From positions 3,782,001 to 3,846,000 of the forward strand of contig NZ_CP110224.1 of assembly GCF_026013645.1 (NCBI RefSeq): a stretch of DNA of 64,000 bases, in the 5' to 3' direction. The position numbers were made by a program, and so were the translations under genes. Positions 9,119-16,425 of this stretch are shown here, piece by piece. The DNA is from Virgibacillus natechei. Lineage in GTDB: Bacteria; Bacillota; Bacilli; Bacillales; Amphibacillaceae. A model generated the notes under the pieces. That model was not told the origin of the DNA. It was given only the letters and a program-made list of their open reading frames with translations, and did no database searches. Numbering within the stretch: the stretch's first letter is position 1; every line of letters starts with the position of its first letter.

Positions 9119-9400
9119 ATGGAGATCGTGGCATCGTTCACAGCTATTCTTGAATTAACCACAGCGGTGGTTAATTTGACAGTCACGTTACTCGACATCA
9201 AGAAAAAAAGACCATCGCTGTGGCCAGCGATAGTCTGTGATCCAGCTAGCAAGGAGATTTTCTCTCCTTGCTTCTCCATCCAGTGTACTAAAGCGTTAAC
9301 GCAACGGAGGACTGACCCCATAGCCACTTCAGAAACTGTTGAAGGGAATGTTGCAAATCGCCGACCCGTTGACGCATCGGGGAAGGTCGAAGCCTTATAG
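9119..9400 (+). CDS. Small hydrophobic ORF, possible type I toxin-like peptide
   Basis: The ATG at 9119 opens a frame whose first 30 residues are a hydrophobic helix ending in a basic tail (MEIVASFTAILELTTAVVNL, then TVTLLDIKKK). This is like the holin-like or TxpA-type small membrane peptides of Firmicutes. The frame then runs through two perfect hairpins (9210-9234 and 9248-9272) and half of a REP-like repeat (9281-9319), so the C-terminal 60 residues are probably not a native protein. No good ribosome binding site is visible. Alternative: noncoding repeat debris. Only the N-terminal hydrophobic helix is suggestive. Confidence 0.25.
   Translation: MEIVASFTAILELTTAVVNLTVTLLDIKKKRPSLWPAIVCDPASKEIFSPCFSIQCTKALTQRRTDPIATSETVEGNVANRRPVDASGKVEAL
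9281..9319. repeat. REP-like element, right half only
   Basis: CAGTGTACTAAAGCGTTAAC followed by GCAACGGAGGACTGACCCC matches the core and right arm of the family; the left arm is missing and is replaced by a separate hairpin. Confidence 0.6.
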
Positions 9401-9572
9401 GAAAAAACACTTAAATGTACTATAAAGGAAGCCGGGATATGGGTTCTAGCGTTCAAACATCTAGAGAAAGATTTTCAAAGTAACAACGGGGAGATCCTAC
9501 TTCCAGTCGCGACGACAACAACTATGGATATGTTTATAAGGCGACCCAGAATCAGGTGAAAGCTCCACTGAA

Positions 9573-9833
9573 TCAAGTCTTCTTTATATTTGCCAATTCC
9601 TCTGTTAATTGATCTATTTGCGCTTGCATTTCTTGCAACTTAACATCCAGTCCATTTTGGTTTTGAATTTCTTGTTCTTCAGCAATATTTGCTTCTTCTA
9701 TCGCTTCCAGGACTGCCCATACACTAATCGCATCAGCAATTATCCCTAATAGAGATGCGATTAATTCAAGCTCCAGGCTGAATGGTAACGGCGACTCCTC
9801 ATTTTGATCAGCGTTTTTATCGTTCTCGTTCAT
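9573..9833 (-). CDS. Small hypothetical protein with hydrophobic and coiled-coil parts
   Basis: An 86-residue protein: an acidic, Asn-rich start, an amphipathic/hydrophobic helix around residues 20-45 (LELELIASLLGIIADAISVW), and a C-terminal Gln/Glu-rich coiled coil (residues 60-84, LQEMQAQIDQLTEELANIKK). The ATG at 9833 is preceded by AGAGGAGCGATGAA, a good ribosome binding site, which supports a real gene. No family is recognised. It is alone between repeat elements, with no neighbour that suggests a role. Confidence 0.5.
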   Translation of the reverse strand: MNENDKNADQNEESPLPFSLELELIASLLGIIADAISVWAVLEAIEEANIAEEQEIQNQNGLDVKLQEMQAQIDQLTEELANIKKT

Positions 9834-9982
9834 TTCATCGCTCCTCTGCTGATAACCGAGTGATGTGTTTTACTATATGTATATGTCGTCACGCGGATTC
9901 CATGCGGGGTTTGTTTGTATGTGGAGACTACTCCCTGGTTTAGTCTGATTCATCTTTTGCAAACGGGCGCTTATTTAGAATT

Positions 9983-10038
9983 CAGGATCAGTCCCCCCAG
10001 CGTGTTAAAGCGGTAACACAACTGGGGACTGTGACCCT
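9983..10038. repeat. REP-like element, complete copy
   Basis: AGGATCAGTCCCCCC and GGGGACTGTGACCCT form the arms around a CGTGTTAAAGCGGTAACACA core; two substitutions and one insertion relative to other copies. The 630-bp gap between 9840 and 10470 holds this copy, the next half copy and the promoter region of the PadR gene. Confidence 0.65.
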
Positions 10039-10063
10039 ATTTCCTCCGTCCATCTTGAGAAAT

Positions 10064-10094
10064 CAGGGTCAGTCCTCAGTGTGCTATAGCATTA
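10064..10094. repeat. REP-like element, left half only
   Basis: CAGGGTCAGTCCTCAGTGTG followed by CTATAGCATT is the left arm and core of the family, 26 bp after the preceding complete copy; the right arm is lost. Confidence 0.55.
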
Positions 10095-10470
10095 AATTGA
10101 AATTATCAACTCTTTCACCGATTGCTTTTAATTACTTTGATCGATCAATCACGTGTCCTTCACTAATTGGTTTGATGGTGTGAAAAATGTGAACATCTAT
10201 CGTCAAGTAAGGTTATATAAGAAGCTTTTATATACACACATAATCAATCCTGCTAATTTTTAAGACCAAATTCCGAGTATCCAATTTGATAAAAATGCCT
10301 ATGGATCTCGTAATAACGAGTTTTTTGACGAAAATTTTAATTCTTGACAAACCACACTATTCTGCGTTACTATATACCAGTAGTGAGTAATACTGAATAC
10401 TAGTAACTCAAAGTACCTGTGCTATGAGTACAAAATAAAATATAATGAAATACAAATGGGGAGGATAAAT

Positions 10471-10797
10471 TTGGAATATATCACGGAAATGCTGAAAGGG
10501 GTTCTTGAGGGTTGTGTGCTTGAGATCATCAGCCGTGGCGAAACGTACGGCTATGAAATCACGCAAAAGCTACGAGAACTTGGCTTCACTGATGTGGTTG
10601 AAGGTACAGTTTATACGATTACCATGCGTTTGGAGAAAAACAATCTGGTGGACATCAAGAAGAAATCATCTACTAAGGGGCCGCCGAGAAAATTTTATAC
10701 ACTTAACGCTGCAGGTCAAGAGCATCTTGAAGTTTTTTGGAGAAAATGGGAATTTGTATCAAGTAAAATTAACGAACTCAAAAATAAAATAAAATAA
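10471..10797 (+). CDS. PadR-family transcriptional regulator
   Basis: A 108-residue PadR-type winged-helix repressor. The start is taken as the TTG at 10471 because GGGGAGGA (10458-10465) is well spaced to it; an in-frame ATG at 10456 would overlap that site. The pattern '[14 protein letters not shown]...[17 protein letters not shown]' is the canonical PadR fold, with '[10 protein letters not shown]' as the wing. It is followed 14 bp later by a DUF1048 gene, a pairing common in Firmicutes next to drug exporters. A TTGACA at 10344 and dyad-rich DNA at about 10371-10420 suggest autoregulation. Confidence 0.85.
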   Translation: MEYITEMLKGVLEGCVLEIISRGETYGYEITQKLRELGFTDVVEGTVYTITMRLEKNNLVDIKKKSSTKGPPRKFYTLNAAGQEHLEVFWRKWEFVSSKINELKNKIK

Positions 10798-10811
10798 AAA
10801 GGAGAATTAAT

Positions 10812-11150
10812 ATGAGTATTTTTGAAAAAATCATCGGAAGTCTGGATGAGAAGCGTGAATGGAAGGCGTTGGAGGCACGTGCTAAGGCACTTCCAAGTGA
10901 GTACCGTAACGCTTACACCGCTATCCAAAAATATATGTGGACCTCTGGTGGTCCCTCCGAGTGGAAAGATATCAGCCATATCTTTGGTGGCATTCTCGAC
11001 CTTTTCGAGCAAGGTGCTGCGGAAGGCATGAAAGTCACTGACCTTACGGGTAAGGACGTGGCCGCTTTTTGCGACGAACTAGTGAAGGACACGAAAACGT
11101 GGAGGGAAAAATATCGTGCAAAATTAAACGACACGATTGGTCGTGGCTAA
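10812..11150 (+). CDS. DUF1048 family protein
   Basis: A 112-residue soluble, helical protein ([20 protein letters not shown]...) of the DUF1048 family, which almost always follows a PadR regulator. AAAGGAGAATTAAT precedes the ATG. Motifs typical of the family include '[18 protein letters not shown]' and '[20 protein letters not shown]'. Its biochemical role is not established; the association suggests a cofactor or effector of the PadR-controlled stress or drug response. The paired exporter often seen nearby may be the ABC-2 system at 11463-13989, although here it is on the opposite strand. Confidence 0.8.
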   Translation: MSIFEKIIGSLDEKREWKALEARAKALPSEYRNAYTAIQKYMWTSGGPSEWKDISHIFGGILDLFEQGAAEGMKVTDLTGKDVAAFCDELVKDTKTWREKYRAKLNDTIGRG

Positions 11151-11202
11151 CGACGAAATACTAGTGGGGTTTGGCCTATCATCGACACGGAGCAAGGAAC
11201 TT

Positions 11203-11234
11203 AGGGTCAGCCCCCCTGTGTGCTGAAGCGATTG
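11203..11234. repeat. REP-like element, left half only
   Basis: TAGGGTCAGCCCCCCTGTGT followed by GCTGAAGCGATTG matches the left arm and core; no right arm. The rest of 11151-11462 shows no gene. Confidence 0.55.
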
Positions 11235-11462
11235 AAGAAAGTAAATTCAAATTCAATAGATAATACAGACTGAATAGCTAGTTACAAATGTGAATTGCAT
11301 CTTAACTATTCAGTTCTATTTTTGATCTAGTAGTGAGAGCTGTGACTATTTTCTATAGTAACAAATAATACTTTTATGTTCGAAGTATGGGTTAGTAAAA
11401 ACCAGTGCTTGAATTATGCTTGAGCAACGATTTATATCATCTCTCACTATTTGTTTTTCATT

Positions 11463-13085
11463 TTAAAACGTTAAGTTACGACGACGAAAACGCAGTATCC
11501 CAACGGCTGAAAATATTATCGCTATTAAAACCAATCCTAGTGCAGGGTTCCAGTCTAAATCTCCTGATTGGTCCACAGTCAAATGAGTAAATGGAGAAAT
11601 ATTTTGAATACTATCTGGCAAACCAAGCATCGTACCAAACATGGGACCTGAAATTAAACTAAATAGAACTGCAGCGATGGATACTGCAATGGCTCCTTTT
11701 GGCACAATACCTATCATAAGAATTGTAAATCCTCCAATGGCAAGTATTGCAGGAGCTTGATAAAAGGTGGTTTCAATCATGGTCAGAAACATATAATCAC
11801 CTGTAGATACTTTAGCTGTGATTCCTGCGCCCAATGCTAAAAAGAACAAAATAGCACCTAACCCTAAACTAGCACAAATAACTTGACTCATGAATAAACG
11901 CACTCTACTTACTGCCGTAGCAAGGACTCCTTCCATATAGCCGTCTGCTTCATCATGGCGTAACCTTAACAGCGTCAGGACATAATACACAGCCACAAAT
12001 GTAGCTAAAAACGCTACAAATGACGCCAGGATAGAACTAACTACATTCGGATTTCCACCAAACATCTCTAATAACTGATTGTTGTTTAAGCCTGATATCA
12101 TATCTCGTATTTCATTACCAATTCCCCCTATGACCATCCCGAAGATAAACATTACGATAAGCCAACTAAAAACCAACCTGCGCTGAAGCCTCCATATCAA
12201 CCCAATTGGACTTAACAGCATTTTAGAAGCAAAGGCTGGCCCCTTTTTGGCAGGGAATAATCCCATTCCAACATCCCTTTTTCCAATAAGATAGAAAGCA
12301 ATAAGGACAGTTGTAAAAAATAATAGACAGAATAACCAAAGAACCCACCAATTATTATCATGGAATGCATATACTTGACCAAACCAGCCCCACGGTGATA
12401 ACCATGCTAACCAATGACTTTCAACAGCAAAAGTATTTCTATTAAACTCTCCTAGTACATCACCGATAGAGCTGATAAGGAAAAACACTCCAAAAGTGAT
12501 AGTAACCATGCCAGCTGCACCACTGGAAGTTTGGGATAGTTGAACTGCTATGGAAGTGATACCAGCAAAGGCGATCCCCATTCCAGCAAAAGCAAATCCT
12601 GTTAATAATGCCCCTTCCATTTGAAAATCATTCAATAACATCGCTGCAGCAATTGCCATGCCTACTAATATATTAAAAATAACAGTAATAATTAACCCAG
12701 TTGTTAAATTGGCATATTTACCTACCGCAGTGGAATTAATCATCTCTGTTCGTCCTGTTTCCTCGTTCTGCCTAGTATGGCGTATAATAGTATACATACT
12801 TACTAATACAATGATAATGCCAATTAAGATAGAACTTCTCATCAACATTGCAGATTCTACACTGATCCCTGCTGCTGGTATATCAAATAGTCTAATTGCA
12901 GGGCTTTCAGCTCTAGCAACTATCTGGTTCATCACTTCTTCTTGCGTGGGCATTAGATCATTCATAGCAACACCTACAGAAGTAACTAAAGTCGTTATTA
13001 CTGCTAACCAAATAGGTAATTTTATGCGTTCCCGTTTAAAAGCAAGAGAAGTTAAAAGACCTGTTCCCGTAAACTCATTTCGCAT
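11463..13085 (-). CDS. ABC-2 type exporter permease
   Basis: A polytopic membrane protein of 540 residues with about twelve hydrophobic segments, arranged as two homologous halves each having a long extracytoplasmic loop, as in the tetronasin-type (TnrB) exporters. The start at 13085 (MRNEFTGTGLLTS) is preferred to an upstream ATG at 13145 because GGGGGTGAAAGG precedes it and it lies 4 bp after the stop of the ATPase gene. It forms one operon with the ATPase and the TetR-type regulator upstream. The substrate is probably a hydrophobic antibiotic or ionophore, by family; it cannot be determined from sequence. Confidence 0.85.
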   Translation of the reverse strand: MRNEFTGTGLLTSLAFKRERIKLPIWLAVITTLVTSVGVAMNDLMPTQEEVMNQIVARAESPAIRLFDIPAAGISVESAMLMRSSILIGIIIVLVSMYTIIRHTRQNEETGRTEMINSTAVGKYANLTTGLIITVIFNILVGMAIAAAMLLNDFQMEGALLTGFAFAGMGIAFAGITSIAVQLSQTSSGAAGMVTITFGVFFLISSIGDVLGEFNRNTFAVESHWLAWLSPWGWFGQVYAFHDNNWWVLWLFCLLFFTTVLIAFYLIGKRDVGMGLFPAKKGPAFASKMLLSPIGLIWRLQRRLVFSWLIVMFIFGMVIGGIGNEIRDMISGLNNNQLLEMFGGNPNVVSSILASFVAFLATFVAVYYVLTLLRLRHDEADGYMEGVLATAVSRVRLFMSQVICASLGLGAILFFLALGAGITAKVSTGDYMFLTMIETTFYQAPAILAIGGFTILMIGIVPKGAIAVSIAAVLFSLISGPMFGTMLGLPDSIQNISPFTHLTVDQSGDLDWNPALGLVLIAIIFSAVGILRFRRRNLTF

Positions 13086-13089
13086 CCTT

Positions 13090-13989
13090 TCACCCCCTAT
13101 CACTTGGCTGCGTATTATCGTAATGTCGCATAAAAAGATCTTCAAGTGATGGTGGTGTGCTTGTTAATGTCTTTATTTCAAACTGAAGAAGGTGGCGCAA
13201 CACATAGTCAAGGTTTTGATTATCAACTTGAAACTGCGCTTTCTTTCCTGCCACTGATACATCAAAAACACGCTGTAAATCCTCTAAACCAACAATTTCG
13301 CGTCCTGTCTCTACAGTTACAGTAATACGGGTTAAGTGGCGTAATTCCCCCAAAGTACTCGTCTCCACAACCTTCCCTTTCTTTATTATACTTACTCTGT
13401 CGCAAAGTCGTTCTACTTCTGAAAGAATATGGCTGGAAAGCAGAACTGTTTTTCCAGCTGCTTTCGCTTCTGCAACGCAATCTTGGAAAGCCATCTCCAT
13501 TAAAGGATCCAATCCTGAAGTCGGTTCATCTAAAATGAAGAGATCCACATCAGATGCAAAAGCAGAAATAAGTGCTACTTTTTGTCTATTGCCTTTTGAA
13601 TAGGTTCTACATTTCTTTCTTGGATCAAGATCGAAACGCTCAATTAGCTCTGATCTGCGTTTCGTATTCATACTCCCTCTCAAATTGCCAAACAAGTCAA
13701 TGACCTCTCCTCCGGTTAAGTTCGGCCATAAATTTACATCCCCTGGAACATATGCCAAACGTTTGTGGAGATCAACTGCATTTTCCCAAGGATCCTTACC
13801 GAATAGCTTCGCCTCCCCACCAGTTTTCCGTAATAATCCGAGAATAATGCGAATAGTAGTCGATTTTCCTGCCCCGTTTGGTCCAATAAACCCTAATACT
13901 TCTCCTTGATTTAATTCTAAATTCACACCATCCAAAGCAACAGAATGACCGAATCTCTTTGTTATATCTTTTAATTCCAAAACAGTCAT
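13090..13989 (-). CDS. ABC transporter ATP-binding protein (drug exporter type)
   Basis: A 299-residue ATPase. Walker A GPNGAGKS is at 36-43, the signature is the degenerate YSKGNRQK typical of the DrrA/TnrB-like group, Walker B plus D-loop is 'LFILDEPTSGLDP', and the H-loop lies in 'VLLSSHILSE'. The C-terminal domain of about 80 residues after the H-loop is also typical of antibiotic exporters. It energises the permease encoded 4 bp downstream. The TetR gene lies 14 bp upstream, so the three genes are probably one transcript whose repressor is displaced by the substrate. Confidence 0.9.
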   Translation of the reverse strand: MTVLELKDITKRFGHSVALDGVNLELNQGEVLGFIGPNGAGKSTTIRIILGLLRKTGGEAKLFGKDPWENAVDLHKRLAYVPGDVNLWPNLTGGEVIDLFGNLRGSMNTKRRSELIERFDLDPRKKCRTYSKGNRQKVALISAFASDVDLFILDEPTSGLDPLMEMAFQDCVAEAKAAGKTVLLSSHILSEVERLCDRVSIIKKGKVVETSTLGELRHLTRITVTVETGREIVGLEDLQRVFDVSVAGKKAQFQVDNQNLDYVLRHLLQFEIKTLTSTPPSLEDLFMRHYDNTQPSDRG

Positions 13990-14003
13990 TGCATCATCTC
14001 CCT

Positions 14004-14636
14004 CTATTTATAAAAGCAGTCTTTCAACACCGATAAACAATGTTCAATCTTTTCTATCGTTTCGTCCAGATTATAGTTTTCAACTGATATATCCTTTGCC
14101 TTATTCCTCTCTTGTTCAATAACACCTTCCATTGTCCAAGTAATCACCTGTAAGGCCTTGTCCAATTCTAAATTCTCTTTAAATTTGGATGCATCAATGT
14201 TTTTAAATAAATCATTTACTTTAGATGGATTAAAATCCTCTATCCTTCCTTGCAGTTCAACTGCTACTTCTTCTGCTTCTTCGAAATAAGCGGACATGAT
14301 GAAATTAATGATTTCAGGAAATTGACGCATCAAGTTAAATTTTAATAAAGCCATATGCCTCCAAACTTTTAAAACGTCCGTTTCCGTATAATCTAGTCCT
14401 GAATAGAATTCATTATCTGCAATTTCCACAGCCCTATCAAATAAATATAAGTACAACTCTTTTTTATTTCTAAAGTAATGAAAGAGCAGCCCCTTTGAAA
14501 TACCGGAATCTTTTACAATTTCATTTGTAGAAGCTTTTTTATAACCTTTATGTGCAAACTCATTTATTGCAGCATTTATTATTTTTCTTTGTTTATTTAT
14601 GTCGATCTCAAAAAATTTAGAGTTGATATTCATCAT
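14004..14636 (-). CDS. TetR-family repressor of the ABC exporter operon
   Basis: A 210-residue protein with an N-terminal TetR helix-turn-helix (about residues 16-62, with 'EIVKDSGISKGLLFHYFRNK' as the HTH). The C-terminal helical domain (about 80-200) is the ligand-binding and dimerisation part and is divergent. A GGAAGGGAA ribosome binding site precedes two consecutive ATG codons. It is the first gene of the operon with the ATPase and permease, which suggests direct autoregulation. The ligand is unknown. Confidence 0.88.
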   Translation of the reverse strand: MMNINSKFFEIDINKQRKIINAAINEFAHKGYKKASTNEIVKDSGISKGLLFHYFRNKKELYLYLFDRAVEIADNEFYSGLDYTETDVLKVWRHMALLKFNLMRQFPEIINFIMSAYFEEAEEVAVELQGRIEDFNPSKVNDLFKNIDASKFKENLELDKALQVITWTMEGVIEQERNKAKDISVENYNLDETIEKIEHCLSVLKDCFYK

Positions 14637-14722
14637 TTCCCTTCCAAATAAGTCTTGGTTAACTTAAAGGTATAACGATTGACCACTTAATTCAAGGTAG
14701 CTATAGCATTTTTTGAGAACTC

Positions 14723-14764
14723 AGGGTCAGTCCCCTAGGTGCTAAAGCACCGGGGGCTGACCCT
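14723..14764. repeat. REP-like element, compact complete copy
   Basis: AGGGTCAGTCCCCTAGGTGC, then TAAAGCACCGGGGGCTGACCCT: both arms with a shortened core that lacks the GTTAACGCAA part, making a tighter hairpin than other copies. It sits between the divergent-looking ends of the exporter operon and the mph gene. Confidence 0.7.
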
Positions 14765-14847
14765 ATTTCCCTATTTCCAAATATTTTTTTGTTTTGTTCA
14801 ATACGTTTCAATTTATATTCACCTTACTTAACGACCAGTCCATTTCA

Positions 14848-15744
14848 TTACATTTCGCTAGCAAGCATGTGTGCAGCCGTTTCATGCATCTCTTGCAGAC
14901 CAGAAATTTCAGCAAATTCAGCTACAGTGATGCCGCTTGTTGTTAGAAGTTCTACAATATGCTCATCCATTCTTGGCCACGTTTTTCCACCGGCATTATC
15001 ATAAGCGTCGATTAAATTAGTTAATCCATCATTCCCAAAAAGGAGTTGATGTGACAAAAAATCTACAGACACATCAGCAATCCCCACTTCTGTCCAGTCA
15101 ATTAAGCCAGTTACTTGTTGATTTTTATTAATGAGGATATGACCCGGATGGAGGTCGCCGTGTTTTACCCCTACATGGGAAGGCCAAAGGGAGTCTTCCG
15201 CTAGCCATGTTTGCCAGCGATCCCATAAAATTGGATTGATCTCGTACTGTTCTTTTACACGTTCCATTCGCTGTTTCATGGAAGCTCTTAACTCACTGGC
15301 GCGAAGAATTTTAACTCCGGTATGTTTGAATGCACCGTGAGGAAATGAGTGTAAATCTGCTAGGGCTTTTCCTAATGACTTATAATACGCAGGTGGTACA
15401 TTAGATTCATCAAAACTCCATACATAGTTCTGCTGCTCTACATCAATCGTCGCTGCCGGAATTCCGCTTAATTGCTTATAAGCAATTAAATCTTCAGAGA
15501 AGATAGACCAATCCGGAACTTGAAAGCTAGCTTGGTGATGAATGATATCTAACGCTTTTTTCTCTTGTCGTGCATGTCGCATTGACTCTTGTCTGCGTGG
15601 GATTCTTAGGATCCATTTATTATCATGTTGATCTTTGGCGTAGGCTACTTGAAAATCCACACCGGACTCATTGATTTTGATTGTGCTTTCTACAATATCC
15701 AATCCTTTATTTGTTGCTAATTGTTTAATTTTAAGTGTATTCAT
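14848..15744 (-). CDS. mph: Macrolide 2'-phosphotransferase
   Basis: A 298-residue aminoglycoside/macrolide-phosphotransferase-fold kinase that would inactivate macrolides by phosphorylating the desosamine 2'-OH using GTP (Mph family knowledge). The Brenner motif is 'HGDLHPGHILIN' with catalytic Asp, followed by the metal-binding 'GLIDWTEVGIADVSVDF'. The N-lobe includes 'WILRIPRR' with the ATP/GTP-contacting Lys/Arg region. The start at 15744 was chosen because GGAGGAAAGAAAC precedes it; an ATG at 15759 lies inside that site. It follows the 3' remnant of an ABC-F gene and an ErmD-like leader, so it is probably induced by macrolides through attenuation. It most resembles the chromosomal mph genes of Bacillus (YcbJ-like). 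Confidence 0.88.
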   Translation of the reverse strand: MNTLKIKQLATNKGLDIVESTIKINESGVDFQVAYAKDQHDNKWILRIPRRQESMRHARQEKKALDIIHHQASFQVPDWSIFSEDLIAYKQLSGIPAATIDVEQQNYVWSFDESNVPPAYYKSLGKALADLHSFPHGAFKHTGVKILRASELRASMKQRMERVKEQYEINPILWDRWQTWLAEDSLWPSHVGVKHGDLHPGHILINKNQQVTGLIDWTEVGIADVSVDFLSHQLLFGNDGLTNLIDAYDNAGGKTWPRMDEHIVELLTTSGITVAEFAEISGLQEMHETAAHMLASEM

Positions 15745-15768
15745 GTTTCTTTCCTCCAAATGTTCATT

Positions 15769-15899
15769 TTAATGAATTTGTTTGATTCTTTTTTCTTGTA
15801 TATCATAACGATGATCTGCTGCACGCTTGACAAACTCACGGTCATGGCTAACCAATAAAACGGTTCCTCATCTTTTAATTCCAAAACTAGTTTTTCCAT
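15769..15899 (-). pseudogene. 3' remnant of an ABC-F ribosome-protection ATPase
   Basis: The minus strand encodes EKLVLELKDE, then after a one-base frameshift TVLLVSHDREFVKRAADHRY and DIQEKRIKQIH before a stop at 15769-15771. 'LLVSHDREF' is the H-loop and end of the second ATPase domain in ABC-F proteins (Vga/Msr/Vml type). Only about 45 of roughly 500 codons remain; a deletion has joined the upstream leader to this 3' end, and a missing G in a GGG run explains the frameshift. The remnant ends 25 bp before mph, so the ancestral operon was probably leader - ABC-F - mph. Confidence 0.75.
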
Positions 15900-15913
15900 T
15901 ATTATTTAATCAT

Positions 15914-15943
15914 AAAAAACCACAGACAGGCTACTGTCTGTGG
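15914..15943 (-). terminator. Intrinsic terminator in the macrolide leader (attenuator)
   Basis: The minus strand reads CCACAGACAG - 4-base loop - CTGTCTGTGG, a perfect 10-bp stem, followed by a T-run (TTTTTT). It lies upstream of the ABC-F remnant and mph but downstream of the leader peptide, which is the place expected for a conditional terminator. Confidence 0.75.
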
Positions 15944-16004
15944 TGAAGAGTAAACGAGGTATAGCAAATAGACGTCTTCCGATATATGAACGAAAAAAGG
16001 CATA

Positions 16005-16029
16005 CAAAAAAGACAGATGGATATCTGCC
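16005..16029 (-). terminator. Second hairpin with T-run in the macrolide leader
   Basis: The minus strand reads GGCAGAT-ATCC-ATCTGTC followed by TTTTTT. The arm ATCTGTC shares CTGTC with the stem of the terminator at 15914-15943, so the two could exchange partners. Terminator or antiterminator role is inferred. Confidence 0.55.
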
Positions 16030-16082
16030 TTTCTTCACGTAAAAATTGTATACTTCCCCGTAGAAGAATATTAAAAATGTGC

Positions 16083-16169
16083 AGACTACTCCCGTTTACT
16101 CTGTTTTATGAAAACAGAGCCTTTGAACATATTAAGTTACCTATTGTTCAAAGTTTGTTGGCGTAGTCT
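16083..16169 (-). promoter_or_regulatory. Structured leader region coupled to leader peptide
   Basis: On the minus strand AGACTAC (16163-16169), inside the leader-peptide codons for Arg-Leu-Arg, pairs with GTAGTCT (16083-16089). It encloses two hairpins: CTTTGAACA/TGTTCAAAG (arms at about 16121-16153) and CTCTGTTTT/AAAACAGAG (16099-16119). A ribosome stalled on the RLR codons would open the outer stem. This is the layout of drug-inducible erm leaders; the pairing was found by eye. Confidence 0.6.
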
Positions 16170-16184
16170 TCCTGAATGCATCAT
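16137..16184 (-). CDS. ErmD-like macrolide-sensing leader peptide
   Basis: A 15-residue ORF, MMHSGRLRQQTLNNR, beginning at 16184 with AGGAGGG (16194-16200) nine bases upstream. It aligns with the ErmD leader peptide (MTHSMRLRFPTLNQ, from memory) at M.HS.RLR..TLN. The Arg-X-Arg (RLR) motif is the known arrest sequence at which macrolide-bound ribosomes stall. The ORF overlaps the outer stem of the structured leader, so translation and folding are coupled. It is followed by two intrinsic terminators, then the ABC-F remnant and mph. Too short for ordinary gene finders. Confidence 0.75.
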   Translation of the reverse strand: MMHSGRLRQQTLNNR

Positions 16185-16218
16185 TTTTAATAACCCTCCT
16201 TTTCATAATATAAAATTT

Positions 16219-16247
16219 ACTTTACACTAACAATTAGTTATTGTCCA
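16219..16247 (-). promoter_or_regulatory. Candidate sigma-A promoter of the macrolide leader
   Basis: On the minus strand TGGACA (16242-16247) and TAAAGT (16219-16224) are separated by 17 bp, placing the start of transcription shortly upstream of the leader-peptide ribosome binding site. An alternative TTGTTA-N17-TATTAT lies slightly downstream but would start within that ribosome binding site. Confidence 0.45.
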
Positions 16248-16360
16248 TAAAAAACATTGAGAACCCAGCGCCATTTGCTGCGCAGTACAACAATACTGTT
16301 CAATAGGAAGACGATCTTTAACAATCAGGCACTATTGTTGTATACACGATAAAGGTACTT

Positions 16361-16405
16361 AGGGTCAGTCCCCAAGTTACTAAAGCGTTAACGCAACGGG
16401 ACCTA
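16361..16405. repeat. REP-like element, degenerate copy
   Basis: AGGGTCAGTCCCCAAGTTAC then TAAAGCGTTAACGCAACGGGACCT: an intact left arm and core with a shortened right arm. It lies just downstream of helD. Confidence 0.6.
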
Positions 16406-16425
16406 TTTGGTGACTAACTGTTTTC

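Noticed and set aside
9085..9456. 123-residue minus-strand frame
   Set aside because: It crosses hairpins and a REP-like half element, with no start signal; not a plausible protein.
12658..13149. 163-residue plus-strand frame within the ABC exporter genes
   Set aside because: It is antisense to the permease gene, and the hydrophobic composition is explained by that.
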